Part shown: positions 27,051 to 35,216 of the stretch, in pieces
How the letters are laid out: each line of letters opens with the position of its first letter
Numbering within the stretch: position 1 is the stretch's first letter
Position numbers and translations under genes: made by a program
NCBI GenBank assembly: GCA_002298335.1
Contig: DBNK01000025.1
Coordinates: 7,092 to 71,091 of the forward strand
Direction: 5' to 3'
Length of the DNA stretch: 64,000 nucleotides
From: Thalassolituus sp. UBA674
GTDB lineage: Bacteria; Pseudomonadota; Gammaproteobacteria; Pseudomonadales; Oceanobacteraceae
Notes under the pieces: model-generated
Seen by the model: the letters and a program-made list of their open reading frames with translations, nothing else
The model's database searches: none
Told to the model about the DNA's origin: nothing

Positions 27051-28577
27051 TCAGGTCGTCAGTGTCCGCAGAAGATTTTTATAATCTTCCTGCACGTCTT
27101 CACTGGATTCCTGTAATTCTTTTATTTTGCGGCAGGCGTGCAGCACCGTGGTGTGATCACGCCCACCGAACAGCTCGCCGATTTCCGGCAGGCTGTGGTT
27201 GGTCAGTTCTTTACTCAGGGCCATAGCGACCTGACGGGGCCGTGCCACTGACCGGGTACGGCGTTTAGATAATAAATCAGAGACCTTGATTTTGTAATAC
27301 TCAGCAACCGTCCGCTGAATATTTTCCACACTGATCTGGCGGTTCTGCAGCGCCAGCAGATCTTTCAGTGAGTCTTTAATAAAGGGCAGGGTAATTTCAT
27401 GGCCGGTAAACTGGGCATTGGCAGCCACCCGCTTCAGAGCCCCCTCCAGCTCACGCACATTAGAACGCAGCTTCTGGGCAATAAAGAAAGCAGCATCGTC
27501 TGGTAAACGAATGTTCATCTGAGCAGCTTTCTTCATCAGAATCGCCACCCGGGTTTCCAGTTCCGGTGGCTCAACACCCACGGTAAGGCCCCAGCCGAAA
27601 CGCGATTTAAGACGTTCTTCCAGACCGGCAATTTCTTTCGGATAACGGTCGCAGGTAAGGATCATCTGCTGCCCGCCTTCAAGCAGAGCGTTGAAGGTGT
27701 GGAAGAACTCTTCCTGGGTACGTTCCTTACCACCGAAGAACTGAATGTCGTCAATCAGGAGGGCATCCAGACCGCGGTAGAAACGTTTGAAGTCGTTGAT
27801 CACGTTGAGCTGCAGGGCTTTCACCATATCCTGCACAAAGCGCTCAGAATGCACGTACAGAACCTTAGCGTTGGGGTTCTTCTTCTGCAGATGGTTACCG
27901 ACTGCATGCATAAGGTGAGTTTTACCCAGACCAACGCCACCGTATATAAAGAGAGGGTTGTACGAACCCCCCGGGTTCTCAGCAACCTGTTGTGCAGCGG
28001 CGTAAGCGAGCTGGTTTGACTTACCCTCAACAAAACTGTTGAAGGTAAAGTCATCGTTGAGGAAGCTCTGGTGAGATAAGCCCCCTTCTACCTGCACACC
28101 GCGGCGGGTTTTTACCGGTGCAACTGGCTGCGGTTCCGGCTCAGGAGGAGCATCCGCCATCGACAGTTCATCAGAGAGGATACCACTCAGCTCCTGCAGA
28201 GCCTCATCCTGTGTGATGCCATCATTACGCTCCGGATATTCATCCCGCGGCGCAGCAAAATTGAGGTTTTCTTTCGGTTCAGCATGGTTACTCGCCCGTT
28301 GCGGCGGTGTCTGCACACTGAACATGGGGCGGGTTTCACCAGCAACCAGATTCACATGTGTGATACGGCCACCATTAAGCTCAGAAAGAATCTGCTGAAT
28401 ACGTTCGAGATACTTGTCGCGGACCCAATCTTTAACAAACCGGTTCGGAGCGCTCAGAACAAGCTGCCCATTCGCTTCGGTGCTGGCGATCAGCGGACGG
28501 ATCCAGGTGTTGTACTGCTGGGAAGGCAACTCGTGCTGCAGATAACCCAGACATTGATCCCACAAAGCAGCCAACAT
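27051..28577 (-). CDS. dnaA: Chromosomal replication initiator DnaA
   Basis: 508-residue DnaA. Domain I starts LWDQCLGYLQHELPSQQYNTWIRPL. Domain II is a variable acidic/proline-rich linker (about residues 90-165). The AAA+ domain has Walker A GGVGLGKTHL and Walker B ALLIDDIQF. The domain IV helix-turn-helix has SVARPRQVAMALSKEL and GGRDHTTVLHACRKI. It is transcribed away from the putative oriC directly upstream. Complete and normal. Confidence 0.98.
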   Translation of the reverse strand: MLAALWDQCLGYLQHELPSQQYNTWIRPLIASTEANGQLVLSAPNRFVKDWVRDKYLERIQQILSELNGGRITHVNLVAGETRPMFSVQTPPQRASNHAEPKENLNFAAPRDEYPERNDGITQDEALQELSGILSDELSMADAPPEPEPQPVAPVKTRRGVQVEGGLSHQSFLNDDFTFNSFVEGKSNQLAYAAAQQVAENPGGSYNPLFIYGGVGLGKTHLMHAVGNHLQKKNPNAKVLYVHSERFVQDMVKALQLNVINDFKRFYRGLDALLIDDIQFFGGKERTQEEFFHTFNALLEGGQQMILTCDRYPKEIAGLEERLKSRFGWGLTVGVEPPELETRVAILMKKAAQMNIRLPDDAAFFIAQKLRSNVRELEGALKRVAANAQFTGHEITLPFIKDSLKDLLALQNRQISVENIQRTVAEYYKIKVSDLLSKRRTRSVARPRQVAMALSKELTNHSLPEIGELFGGRDHTTVLHACRKIKELQESSEDVQEDYKNLLRTLTT

Positions 28578-28679
28578 TCACCCCGGAGTGGCAGAAGAGT
28601 TTCAGAAAACGGATACAGAAAGCCCCTCAGATAAAGAACCGGAGGCACCCCTCAGAAAGGCCATTCAGTATAGCTGACC

Positions 28680-28980
28680 CCGTGGAGGTTATCCACAGAA
28701 TCACGGACATTAATGACAGGTTTCGAGAAAACCCCTCACCGGCTGTGGATAACTTGATCACCTGGCTGTGTAAGAGACCATGAATGAAAATGTGGATAAC
28801 CACACCCCTCCCTTCCTCTGTGCATAACCCCACATTTGATCCACCGCTTCCGGTCAGCAAATCCTCAGCTGCAACCCAGCTAATACCGGAGTTATGATCT
28901 CTGTAATTTATTGATATTTAACAAAAATATCAGGTTTTCCACAGAATCCTGGGTGCTTAATAGTAGTAATAACATTAAAC
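28680..28980. other. oriC: Probable chromosomal origin of replication (oriC)
   Basis: Between dnaA and rpmH, the position used in pseudomonads. Three perfect 9-mer DnaA boxes: TTATCCACA 28689-28697, TGTGGATAA 28744-28752 and TGTGGATAA 28791-28799. Near-matches: TGTGCATAA 28819-28827 and TTTTCCACA 28935-28943. An A+T-rich stretch (28902-28932 and 28958-28980) could be the unwinding element. Exact borders are estimated. Confidence 0.85.
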
Positions 28981-29402
28981 AACCCTCTATACCTTCACAT
29001 CTCTATACATAATCAGAATGCAATTTTGCTGACCGGAAAACAGACGGAGGAGGATGAGAGGAAACACGACTTGTTCATGAAGCAGAAGAAAGACCGGGAA
29101 AAGCCGATAGTGAAATCTTTCAATTACCAGGGTACCTCTGAATAATCTGGTACTTGCTCCGGATTCCGGTAAATTTGCAGATCGCGCAGCCGGATTGCAG
29201 GCATAGCGGGTTACCTCAGATGATCACGGGTTTACCGGAAGCCCCTGGGGCGCGGCTTTCAGCCTGCCAGCACTTTGTTGATAAGCTTGTGAAGGGAGCA
29301 GCATTCACTGCACTTATCGCCTTGTTCTGACACGCGGAATGCTCGCGCGGAGTCAGTGCGGAATTATTCAGAAGTGCCCCGGATAAATGACGAAGGTTTT
29401 CA
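28981..29402. other. Intergenic region between oriC and the rpmH promoter
   Basis: About 420 bp with no convincing ORF on either strand and no RNA gene that I recognise. A 92-codon minus-strand frame (29216-29494) crosses the rpmH promoter and resembles no family, so it was not called. Confidence 0.5.
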
Positions 29403-29431
29403 TTGATTTGAAATGTCCTTTTGCATACAAT
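29403..29431 (+). promoter_or_regulatory. Promoter of rpmH operon
   Basis: -35 TTGATT (29403-29408), 17-bp spacer, -10 TACAAT (29426-29431). It leaves a ~105-base leader before rpmH. Confidence 0.65.
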
Positions 29432-29543
29432 TCCCGGCCCTAAAATTCGGGGGATCTCTGTGCAACACCGTTTCGATACGGAGCTGTACAGCAAATGTCA
29501 GAGGTTCCCTGACCCATTTCACTGTTTATCAGGTGATATTGAT

Positions 29544-29678
29544 ATGAAACGTACATTTCAACCGAGTGTTCTGAAGCGTAAGCGTACTCACGGCTTCCGT
29601 GCCCGCATGGCTACCAAAAACGGTCGCCAGGTTCTGGCCCGTCGTCGTGCCAAAGGCCGTCACAGCCTGACCGTTTAA
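29544..29678 (+). CDS. rpmH: 50S ribosomal protein L34
   Basis: 44 residues, MKRTFQPSVLKRKRTHGFRA at the start and a Lys/Arg-rich remainder ending HSLTV: the full-length L34 of the large ribosomal subunit. The start at 29544 follows AGGTGATATTGAT. First gene of rpmH-rnpA-yidD-yidC. Confidence 0.98.
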   Translation: MKRTFQPSVLKRKRTHGFRARMATKNGRQVLARRRAKGRHSLTV

Positions 29679-29705
29679 TCGCTGTTGTTCCCGCAGAGCA
29701 GCGGC

Positions 29706-30095
29706 ATGCCCGATCAGTCTTTCCGTAAAACTTCGCGTTTACTGAGACCTTCGGAATTCCGTAATGTCTTTGATCAGACGGCTCTGCGCGGAAGCACATC
29801 TCAACTGCTGGTGTTAGCAACACCGAATACGCTGGAAAAGCCCCGAATCGGGTTTGTACTGGCGAAAAAGCAGCTGAAGCGTGCGGTCGACCGTAACCGG
29901 GTTAAACGCCTGATCCGCGAGTCTTTCCGTCTGCATCAGCATGATCTTGCTAACCATGACTTTGTCATACTGGCCCGTTCAGGCATTCTTGAACTGGACA
30001 ACCAACAGATTCGTGAGATGATCGACGGCCTTTGGTTCAGACTGAGACGACCTCATGGAAAACACACCGGCAGAGAAAGAAAAGCGCGGCGTTAA
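29706..30095 (+). CDS. rnpA: Ribonuclease P protein component
   Basis: 129 residues from ATG 29706. The family signature is RIGFVLAKKQLKRAVDRNRVKRLIRESFR (seen as KRAVDRNRVKRLIRESFR), with the N-terminal LLRPSEFRNVF. It assists the RNase P RNA in 5' tRNA maturation. The frame is open upstream to a TTG at 29685, but neither start has a strong ribosome site. It overlaps yidD by 41 bp. Confidence 0.95.
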   Translation: MPDQSFRKTSRLLRPSEFRNVFDQTALRGSTSQLLVLATPNTLEKPRIGFVLAKKQLKRAVDRNRVKRLIRESFRLHQHDLANHDFVILARSGILELDNQQIREMIDGLWFRLRRPHGKHTGRERKARR

Positions 30096-30363
30096 TCCCG
30101 TTGCCGGATTTCTGATTCTGCTTATTGCGTTTTACCGCTACGCCATCAGTCCGCTGTTTGCCAGCCGTTGCCGTTATTACCCAACCTGTTCTGCCTACGC
30201 CGATGAAGCCATCCGCAAACACGGAGTATTCCGTGGTGTCTGGCTGACTGTGCGGCGTCTCAGTCGTTGCCACCCCTGGGGTGGTTCCGGCGTTGATCTG
30301 GTTCCTGAACCCGATTCGCACACCCACACAAACTCTTCCCATTGTTGTCAACGGAAACCCTGA
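30055..30363 (+). CDS. yidD: Membrane protein insertion efficiency factor
   Basis: 102 residues. YidD signature AFYRYAISPLFASRCRYYPTCSAYADEAIRKHG with the conserved YPTCSAYA motif and SRCHPWGGSGVDLVP. An amphipathic membrane-associated protein that assists YidC. The N-terminus (MENTPAEKEKRG) is encoded within the 3' end of rnpA. Confidence 0.95.
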   Translation: MENTPAEKEKRGVNPVAGFLILLIAFYRYAISPLFASRCRYYPTCSAYADEAIRKHGVFRGVWLTVRRLSRCHPWGGSGVDLVPEPDSHTHTNSSHCCQRKP

Positions 30364-30365
30364 TC

Positions 30366-32048
30366 ATGGATATCCGCCGTATTTTCATTTTTGCCGGTCT
30401 GGCGCTCAGTTCGTACATGCTGTTCTACACCTGGGATCAGGATTACGGCAGTGCAGCTAAAAAAGCTTCATCTGCGCCTGAGACTGTTGTTACGGAAACC
30501 GCTTCAGATACCCCGGTTGTAACCGATGCTGATGCTGCAGTCAGCCCAATGTCCGGCGATGTGCCGGATGTCACCGATGTCAACGAACAGCCTCAGATTC
30601 CGGCCAGTGATAGCCAGACTTCGGCTGTATCCGGTCAGCTGGTGAAGGTTGAGACAGACACCCTGAAAGTCGTCATCGATCTGAAAGGTGGCCAGATTAT
30701 AGATGCCCGCCTGAAGCAATATCCGGAGTCCCTGGATCATCCGGATGTACCCTTTGCCCTGCTGGAAACCAGCCAGATCCGTAACTACGTTGCTCAGAGT
30801 GGTCTGCTGGGTCCGGATGGCGTCGATAAGAACGGCGGTGCTCTGTATACCGCGGAACAGACGGAATACAGCCTGGGTGATGATGACACCCTGCAGGTTG
30901 TACTGACGACCAGCACCGACAAAGCGGATGTGAAGAAGATTTACACCTTCCACCGTGGTCAGTACCTGACCGACGTGAATTACCGCGTGACCAACAAGTC
31001 ACAGGAGCCTTGGAAAGGCGTCTTCTATGCCCAGCTGAAGCGTGATGGCTCGGATGACCCGTCAAAGTCCTCCAGCCTGGGGATGGCCGCCTACCTGGGT
31101 GCTGCTCTGACCACGAGCGACGAGCGCTACCTGAAAGTGACCTTTGACGATCTGGAAGAAGGCCCGTACAAATCGGTAGAAACCGGTGGCTGGGCGGCCA
31201 TTCTGCAGCACTACTTTGTTGCCGCCTGGGTTCCGCCACAGGATCAGCAGCACACCTACAATGGCCGTTACGTGAAAGGTAACTACATCTTTGGTTACTA
31301 CGACAACACCGTGACTGTGCTGCCGGGTGAAACCGCCATTATGGGCGCTCAGCTCTATACTGGCCCGAAGATTCAGGACCGCCTGGAAGAAATCGCCAAA
31401 AACCTCAACCTCGTGGTCGACTACGGCATCCTCTGGTGGCTGGCACAGCCGCTGTTCTGGGTACTGACCTGGTTCCATGGTCTGTCCGGTAACTGGGGTG
31501 TGGCCATTATCCTGCTGGTTGTGAGCCTCAAGCTGGTGTTCTTCAAACTGAACTCCATGTCGTACCGCTCCACCGCCAACATGCGTAAAGCCGCACCTAA
31601 GATGCAGGCACTGAAAGACAAGTATGGCGATAACCGTGAGAAGCTGGGCCAGGAAATGATGAAGCTCTACAAGAGTGAAAACATCAACCTGCTGGGCGGC
31701 TGTCTGCCAATGCTGATCCAGATGCCGGTATTCATTGCGCTCTATTGGGTATTGTCTGAATCGGTTGAGCTGCGTCAGGCGCCGTTCTTCTTATGGATTC
31801 ATGATCTTTCACTGAAAGACCCCTACTTCATCCTGCCGTTGCTGATGGGTGCCAGTATGTTCATTCAGTTCAAGTTCCAGCCAACTCCGCCAGACCCCAT
31901 GCAGGCCCGTGTGATGCAGATGATGCCATGGATGATGACCATCTTCTTCCTCTGGTTCCCGGCTGGTCTGGTACTGTACTGGGTGGTGAACAACGTGCTC
32001 ACCATTGCCCAGCAGTACGTGATCATCAAACAGGTCGAAAAGTCGTAA
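30366..32048 (+). CDS. yidC: Membrane protein insertase
   Basis: 560 residues from ATG 30366 (MDIRRIFIFAG). It has an N-terminal membrane anchor, a large periplasmic beta domain (about residues 60-330) and the conserved five-helix insertase core, with NWGVAIILLVVSLKLVFF, MQALKDKYGDN and NLLGGCLPMLIQMPVFIALYW. Gram-negative type by length. Ends in a strong terminator. Confidence 0.97.
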   Translation: MDIRRIFIFAGLALSSYMLFYTWDQDYGSAAKKASSAPETVVTETASDTPVVTDADAAVSPMSGDVPDVTDVNEQPQIPASDSQTSAVSGQLVKVETDTLKVVIDLKGGQIIDARLKQYPESLDHPDVPFALLETSQIRNYVAQSGLLGPDGVDKNGGALYTAEQTEYSLGDDDTLQVVLTTSTDKADVKKIYTFHRGQYLTDVNYRVTNKSQEPWKGVFYAQLKRDGSDDPSKSSSLGMAAYLGAALTTSDERYLKVTFDDLEEGPYKSVETGGWAAILQHYFVAAWVPPQDQQHTYNGRYVKGNYIFGYYDNTVTVLPGETAIMGAQLYTGPKIQDRLEEIAKNLNLVVDYGILWWLAQPLFWVLTWFHGLSGNWGVAIILLVVSLKLVFFKLNSMSYRSTANMRKAAPKMQALKDKYGDNREKLGQEMMKLYKSENINLLGGCLPMLIQMPVFIALYWVLSESVELRQAPFFLWIHDLSLKDPYFILPLLMGASMFIQFKFQPTPPDPMQARVMQMMPWMMTIFFLWFPAGLVLYWVVNNVLTIAQQYVIIKQVEKS

Positions 32049-32064
32049 CGACTCAGGTCTGATC

Positions 32065-32088
32065 AAAAGGCGCTGCGGCGCCTTTTTT
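32065..32088 (+). terminator. Terminator after yidC
   Basis: AAAAGGCGC / TGCG / GCGCCTTTT, a 9-bp perfect stem followed by T residues. Confidence 0.93.
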
Positions 32089-32191
32089 GTTGCCTTAAAA
32101 TGAGGCCAATTACAGATCAGCCCGCAGCCAACAGATATCAGATACCGTAGGGTGGGCACTGCCCTCCTGCCAAACCGGAAAAAGGTTCTCC

Positions 32192-33583
32192 ATGACTCAG
32201 GTACACCAGGACACCATCGCCGCCATCGCCACAGCTCCGGGGCGTGGAGGCGTCGGCATTATCCGCGTCTCCGGCGACCGGGCGCGGGCGGTTGCAGATG
32301 CGCTACTGGGTCATGCGCCAAAACCGCGTTATGCGCACTACGGGCCGTTCAGAGGTGCAGATGGCACCGTACTGGATGAAGGCATCGCCCTCTTCTTTCC
32401 CAACCCACATTCTTTCACTGGTGAAGACGTACTTGAGCTGCAGGGGCACGGCGGCCCCGTGGTGCTTGATCTGATACTCAATGAGGTTGTCTCACTCGGT
32501 TGCCGGCTGGCACGCCCGGGGGAATTCTCAGAGCGCGCCTTTCTCAATGACAAGCTCGACCTGGCTCAGGCTGAAGCCGTTGCCGACCTGATCGACTCCG
32601 CCTCTGAACAGGCCGCCCGCTGCGCCCTGCGCTCGCTTCAGGGTGAATTCTCCAAACGGGTACAGACACTGCTGGATGAACTGATACACCTGCGCATGTA
32701 CACCGAAGCTGCCATCGACTTTCCCGAAGAAGAAATCGACTTTCTGTCAGACGGCAAAGTCGAAGCCATGCTCAGCGGCGTAGAGCAGGCACTGGATGCC
32801 GTACTCAAAGAAGCAAATCAGGGTGCGATACTGCGCGAAGGCATGAACGTAGTGATTGCCGGGCGACCGAACGCAGGTAAGTCCTCACTTCTGAATGCAC
32901 TGGCCGGACAGGAACGGGCCATTGTCACCGACATTGCCGGTACCACCCGCGATGTACTGAAAGAACACATCCACATTGACGGCATGCCACTGCATATTAT
33001 CGACACCGCTGGTCTGCGCGACGCACCGGATGAAGTCGAGCGCATCGGCATCCAGCGTGCCTGGGACGAAATCAGCAAAGCCGACCGCGTACTGCTGATG
33101 ATTGATTCGACCACCAGTGAAACCGACCCGGAAAAACTGCTGCACGCCCTCTACGACGAACGCGGACTGGAACAGGCCACCGATGACCTGCTTGCCAGTG
33201 GCCGCGTGACCGTGATCCGTAATAAAGCAGATCTCTCCGTTGAAACCATCGGTCTGAACAACGAAGGAAGCTACCCCACCATCACCCTTTCCGCCAAACA
33301 GAACGCCGGAGTCGATACACTGCGTGAACACCTGAAAGACATCATGGGTTATAAAGCCGGAACAGAAGGTGGATTTCTCGCTCGCCGCCGCCATATTGAT
33401 GCCCTGAAGCGCGCACAAGATGCCCTCACCTGTGGTCGTCAGCAACTCGAGGGAATGGGGGCTGGTGAATTGCTCGCCGAAGACCTGCGCATGGCACAGA
33501 ACGCGCTGAGCGAAATCACCGGCGCCTTTACCGCCGATGATCTGTTGGGTGAGATTTTTGGTAGCTTTTGTATTGGGAAGTGA
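32192..33583 (+). CDS. mnmE: tRNA modification GTPase
   Basis: 463 residues. With MnmG it forms 5-carboxymethylaminomethyluridine at the tRNA wobble position. N-terminal folate-binding domain (APGRGGVGIIRVSG, RPGEFSERAFLN), helical domain and inserted G domain: G1 GRPNAGKSS, G3 DTAGLRD, G4 NKAD. It ends in the invariant CIGK, so the 3' end is intact despite the foreign island that begins 5 bp after its stop. Confidence 0.98.
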   Translation: MTQVHQDTIAAIATAPGRGGVGIIRVSGDRARAVADALLGHAPKPRYAHYGPFRGADGTVLDEGIALFFPNPHSFTGEDVLELQGHGGPVVLDLILNEVVSLGCRLARPGEFSERAFLNDKLDLAQAEAVADLIDSASEQAARCALRSLQGEFSKRVQTLLDELIHLRMYTEAAIDFPEEEIDFLSDGKVEAMLSGVEQALDAVLKEANQGAILREGMNVVIAGRPNAGKSSLLNALAGQERAIVTDIAGTTRDVLKEHIHIDGMPLHIIDTAGLRDAPDEVERIGIQRAWDEISKADRVLLMIDSTTSETDPEKLLHALYDERGLEQATDDLLASGRVTVIRNKADLSVETIGLNNEGSYPTITLSAKQNAGVDTLREHLKDIMGYKAGTEGGFLARRRHIDALKRAQDALTCGRQQLEGMGAGELLAEDLRMAQNALSEITGAFTADDLLGEIFGSFCIGK

Positions 33584-33588
33584 TAATT

Positions 33589-34314
33589 TCAGGATTTGAA
33601 AACGTTGTCGACGATCTTTTTCTGCTCTTCTGAACTTAAAAAAGGAAATAACTGCATAACGTTATTTATTCTGAGTTTGATGATCGCGTTACGCATTCTG
33701 CTTTCCATTGAGTTGGATCCATAAAGCTTAATAGCACGTAACCATCCCTCTGCGACGTTTCTTGCTATCACGGGATTTGCACCTATAGATGGGCGCTCTG
33801 TAATCTGCACGAGAGCATCTTCCGACAAATCCCGTATCAGCCCCCATCGATCATCATGGGAAGGACCACGATCTAGAGAAATGGATCTCATGTATATACG
33901 CTGAAATGCATTGCGTATACCTCCTTCAAAGCGCTCTCTTTTTATACCGGAAAAGCGCCAACTAACGACATCTGGTAGAAGAACCGTCGCTATGAATGCC
34001 CAACAATCATTTCGAAGAGCATCTGCGGTCGACCCAGAAAAAGCCTTAGAAAAAACTGCTGCTAATTCACTTTCGAGATAACCACGGTCAGATTTAGAGA
34101 AACCATTGGGAAAACCGTATTTTGTACATACAGCCAAGACGCTATTTCGGATGCTTCTAAGTGTGTGATCTGTAATTCGGCTACCTCCGGAGGAAGCGTA
34201 TTTGACAGTATCATTAGATATGAAGTCATCAGGTATACCTTCTTTCAGATATTGGTCTGTCAGAGCCTTCACTGTTCCCGAATCCAGTCTTGGTAGCAGG
34301 GTAACGATTGCCAT
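33589..34314 (-). CDS. Unrecognised protein of the MORC/Z1 island (last gene)
   Basis: 241 residues, mostly helical, with no signal peptide or membrane segment. I do not recognise the family. Visible features: an N-terminal LLPRLDSGTVKALTDQYL, a Ser/Gly-rich turn (YASSGGSRITDHTLRSIRN), a Trp/Arg-rich middle (LPDVVSWRFSGIKRERFEGG) and an amphipathic C-terminus. Its ATG overlaps the stop of the 300-residue protein by one base (TGATG), so it is translationally coupled to the island operon. The stop lies 5 bp from the mnmE stop, tail to tail. A+T-rich like its neighbours. Probably an accessory subunit of the defence system; no activity can be assigned. Confidence 0.8.
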   Translation of the reverse strand: MAIVTLLPRLDSGTVKALTDQYLKEGIPDDFISNDTVKYASSGGSRITDHTLRSIRNSVLAVCTKYGFPNGFSKSDRGYLESELAAVFSKAFSGSTADALRNDCWAFIATVLLPDVVSWRFSGIKRERFEGGIRNAFQRIYMRSISLDRGPSHDDRWGLIRDLSEDALVQITERPSIGANPVIARNVAEGWLRAIKLYGSNSMESRMRNAIIKLRINNVMQLFPFLSSEEQKKIVDNVFKS

Positions 34315-35216
34315 CAGTATAAACCTTTATCCATATTTGCATAAATAGTAGCCCAGAATGCACCTGGATCGAGAAGCTCAGTCATATCTCTAATATTTCT
34401 TATGCTTGACTGAGGAAAATATTGCTCAACCCAGTATAAAACATAAGAACCAACAGTATTTTCACCATACTGGGTTTTGTCATCAACAAAAGAGTTGTTG
34501 GCTATAGTGTAATAAACTATCTGCCCAATAACAGAGGCCATGACAGACTGGATGATATGCGAATCTTTTTTGATAAAGCTTTCAAAGAAGTCACTATTAT
34601 CTGTATTAATATAGAGCCTCACTGCATTTGATATATCCCTTTGAGGAGAGCCCGGCTCAAACTGGAGATACCATGGCGCATACTGAAATAGCTTTCCTCT
34701 GAACATAGAATTAAAGCTAATCGCTTCGACAGGGAATAAAGAATCATCGGGTTCAAGCTTTATATCAAATGACTCGTTCCAAACGATATTCCCGAAATTT
34801 ACAGGAGAAAGAGGGCCTGGGTTTCCGGGTACAGCTGCTAACACAACACTGGTTTCAATAAAGACACGTGAAGAAAGTTTAGAGCCGGAAATAAATAGCT
34901 CAGGTTGAACTTCCTGGTTTGTACTATCTACATCATATGATGTAATACCAAGCCAAAGCCTCGGTAACCTGCCCTGTCCAGTTCCGTACTGTATACATAT
35001 CTTGAGACGAAGTTCATCTTCTGGGATAGAGAGATGCTCTGCTATTTCAGAGAAAGAAAGTCTTACTGTTCTGATGAGCCGGACATCTTTCTGATAATCC
35101 CAGTTATCAATCAGTGTTTTGGCTTCTGAGGTTGATCCAGCCTGAATCCAATGGGATTTAGTTATAAGGTTATCTGGTATTGAAAGATATGGGAATGCAA
35201 TATTAGTCATTTTCAT
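34314..35216 (-). CDS. Unrecognised protein of the MORC/Z1 island
   Basis: 300 residues, soluble, beta-rich in the first two thirds (VRLIRTVRLSFSEI, LRLKICIQYGTGQGRLPRLWLGI, LFISGSKLSSRVFIETSVVLAAVPG) and helical at the end. I do not recognise it. The start at 35216 overlaps the GHKL ATPase stop as ATGA; a second ATG lies two codons in. It couples on to the 241-residue gene. Both sit where AIPR or other effector genes are placed in related systems, but no AIPR motif was seen. Likely a structural or target-recognition partner of the ATPase; inference only. Confidence 0.8.
   Translation of the reverse strand: MKMTNIAFPYLSIPDNLITKSHWIQAGSTSEAKTLIDNWDYQKDVRLIRTVRLSFSEIAEHLSIPEDELRLKICIQYGTGQGRLPRLWLGITSYDVDSTNQEVQPELFISGSKLSSRVFIETSVVLAAVPGNPGPLSPVNFGNIVWNESFDIKLEPDDSLFPVEAISFNSMFRGKLFQYAPWYLQFEPGSPQRDISNAVRLYINTDNSDFFESFIKKDSHIIQSVMASVIGQIVYYTIANNSFVDDKTQYGENTVGSYVLYWVEQYFPQSSIRNIRDMTELLDPGAFWATIYANMDKGLY

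Noticed and set aside
29216..29494. 92-codon minus-strand ORF upstream of rpmH
   Set aside because: Crosses the rpmH promoter and leader, no ribosome site, no family resemblance.
33570..33620. Site-specific integration with attL/attR direct repeats at the mnmE end
   Set aside because: No matching repeat was found at the right side (43.2-43.8 kb) by eye and no integrase gene is present.
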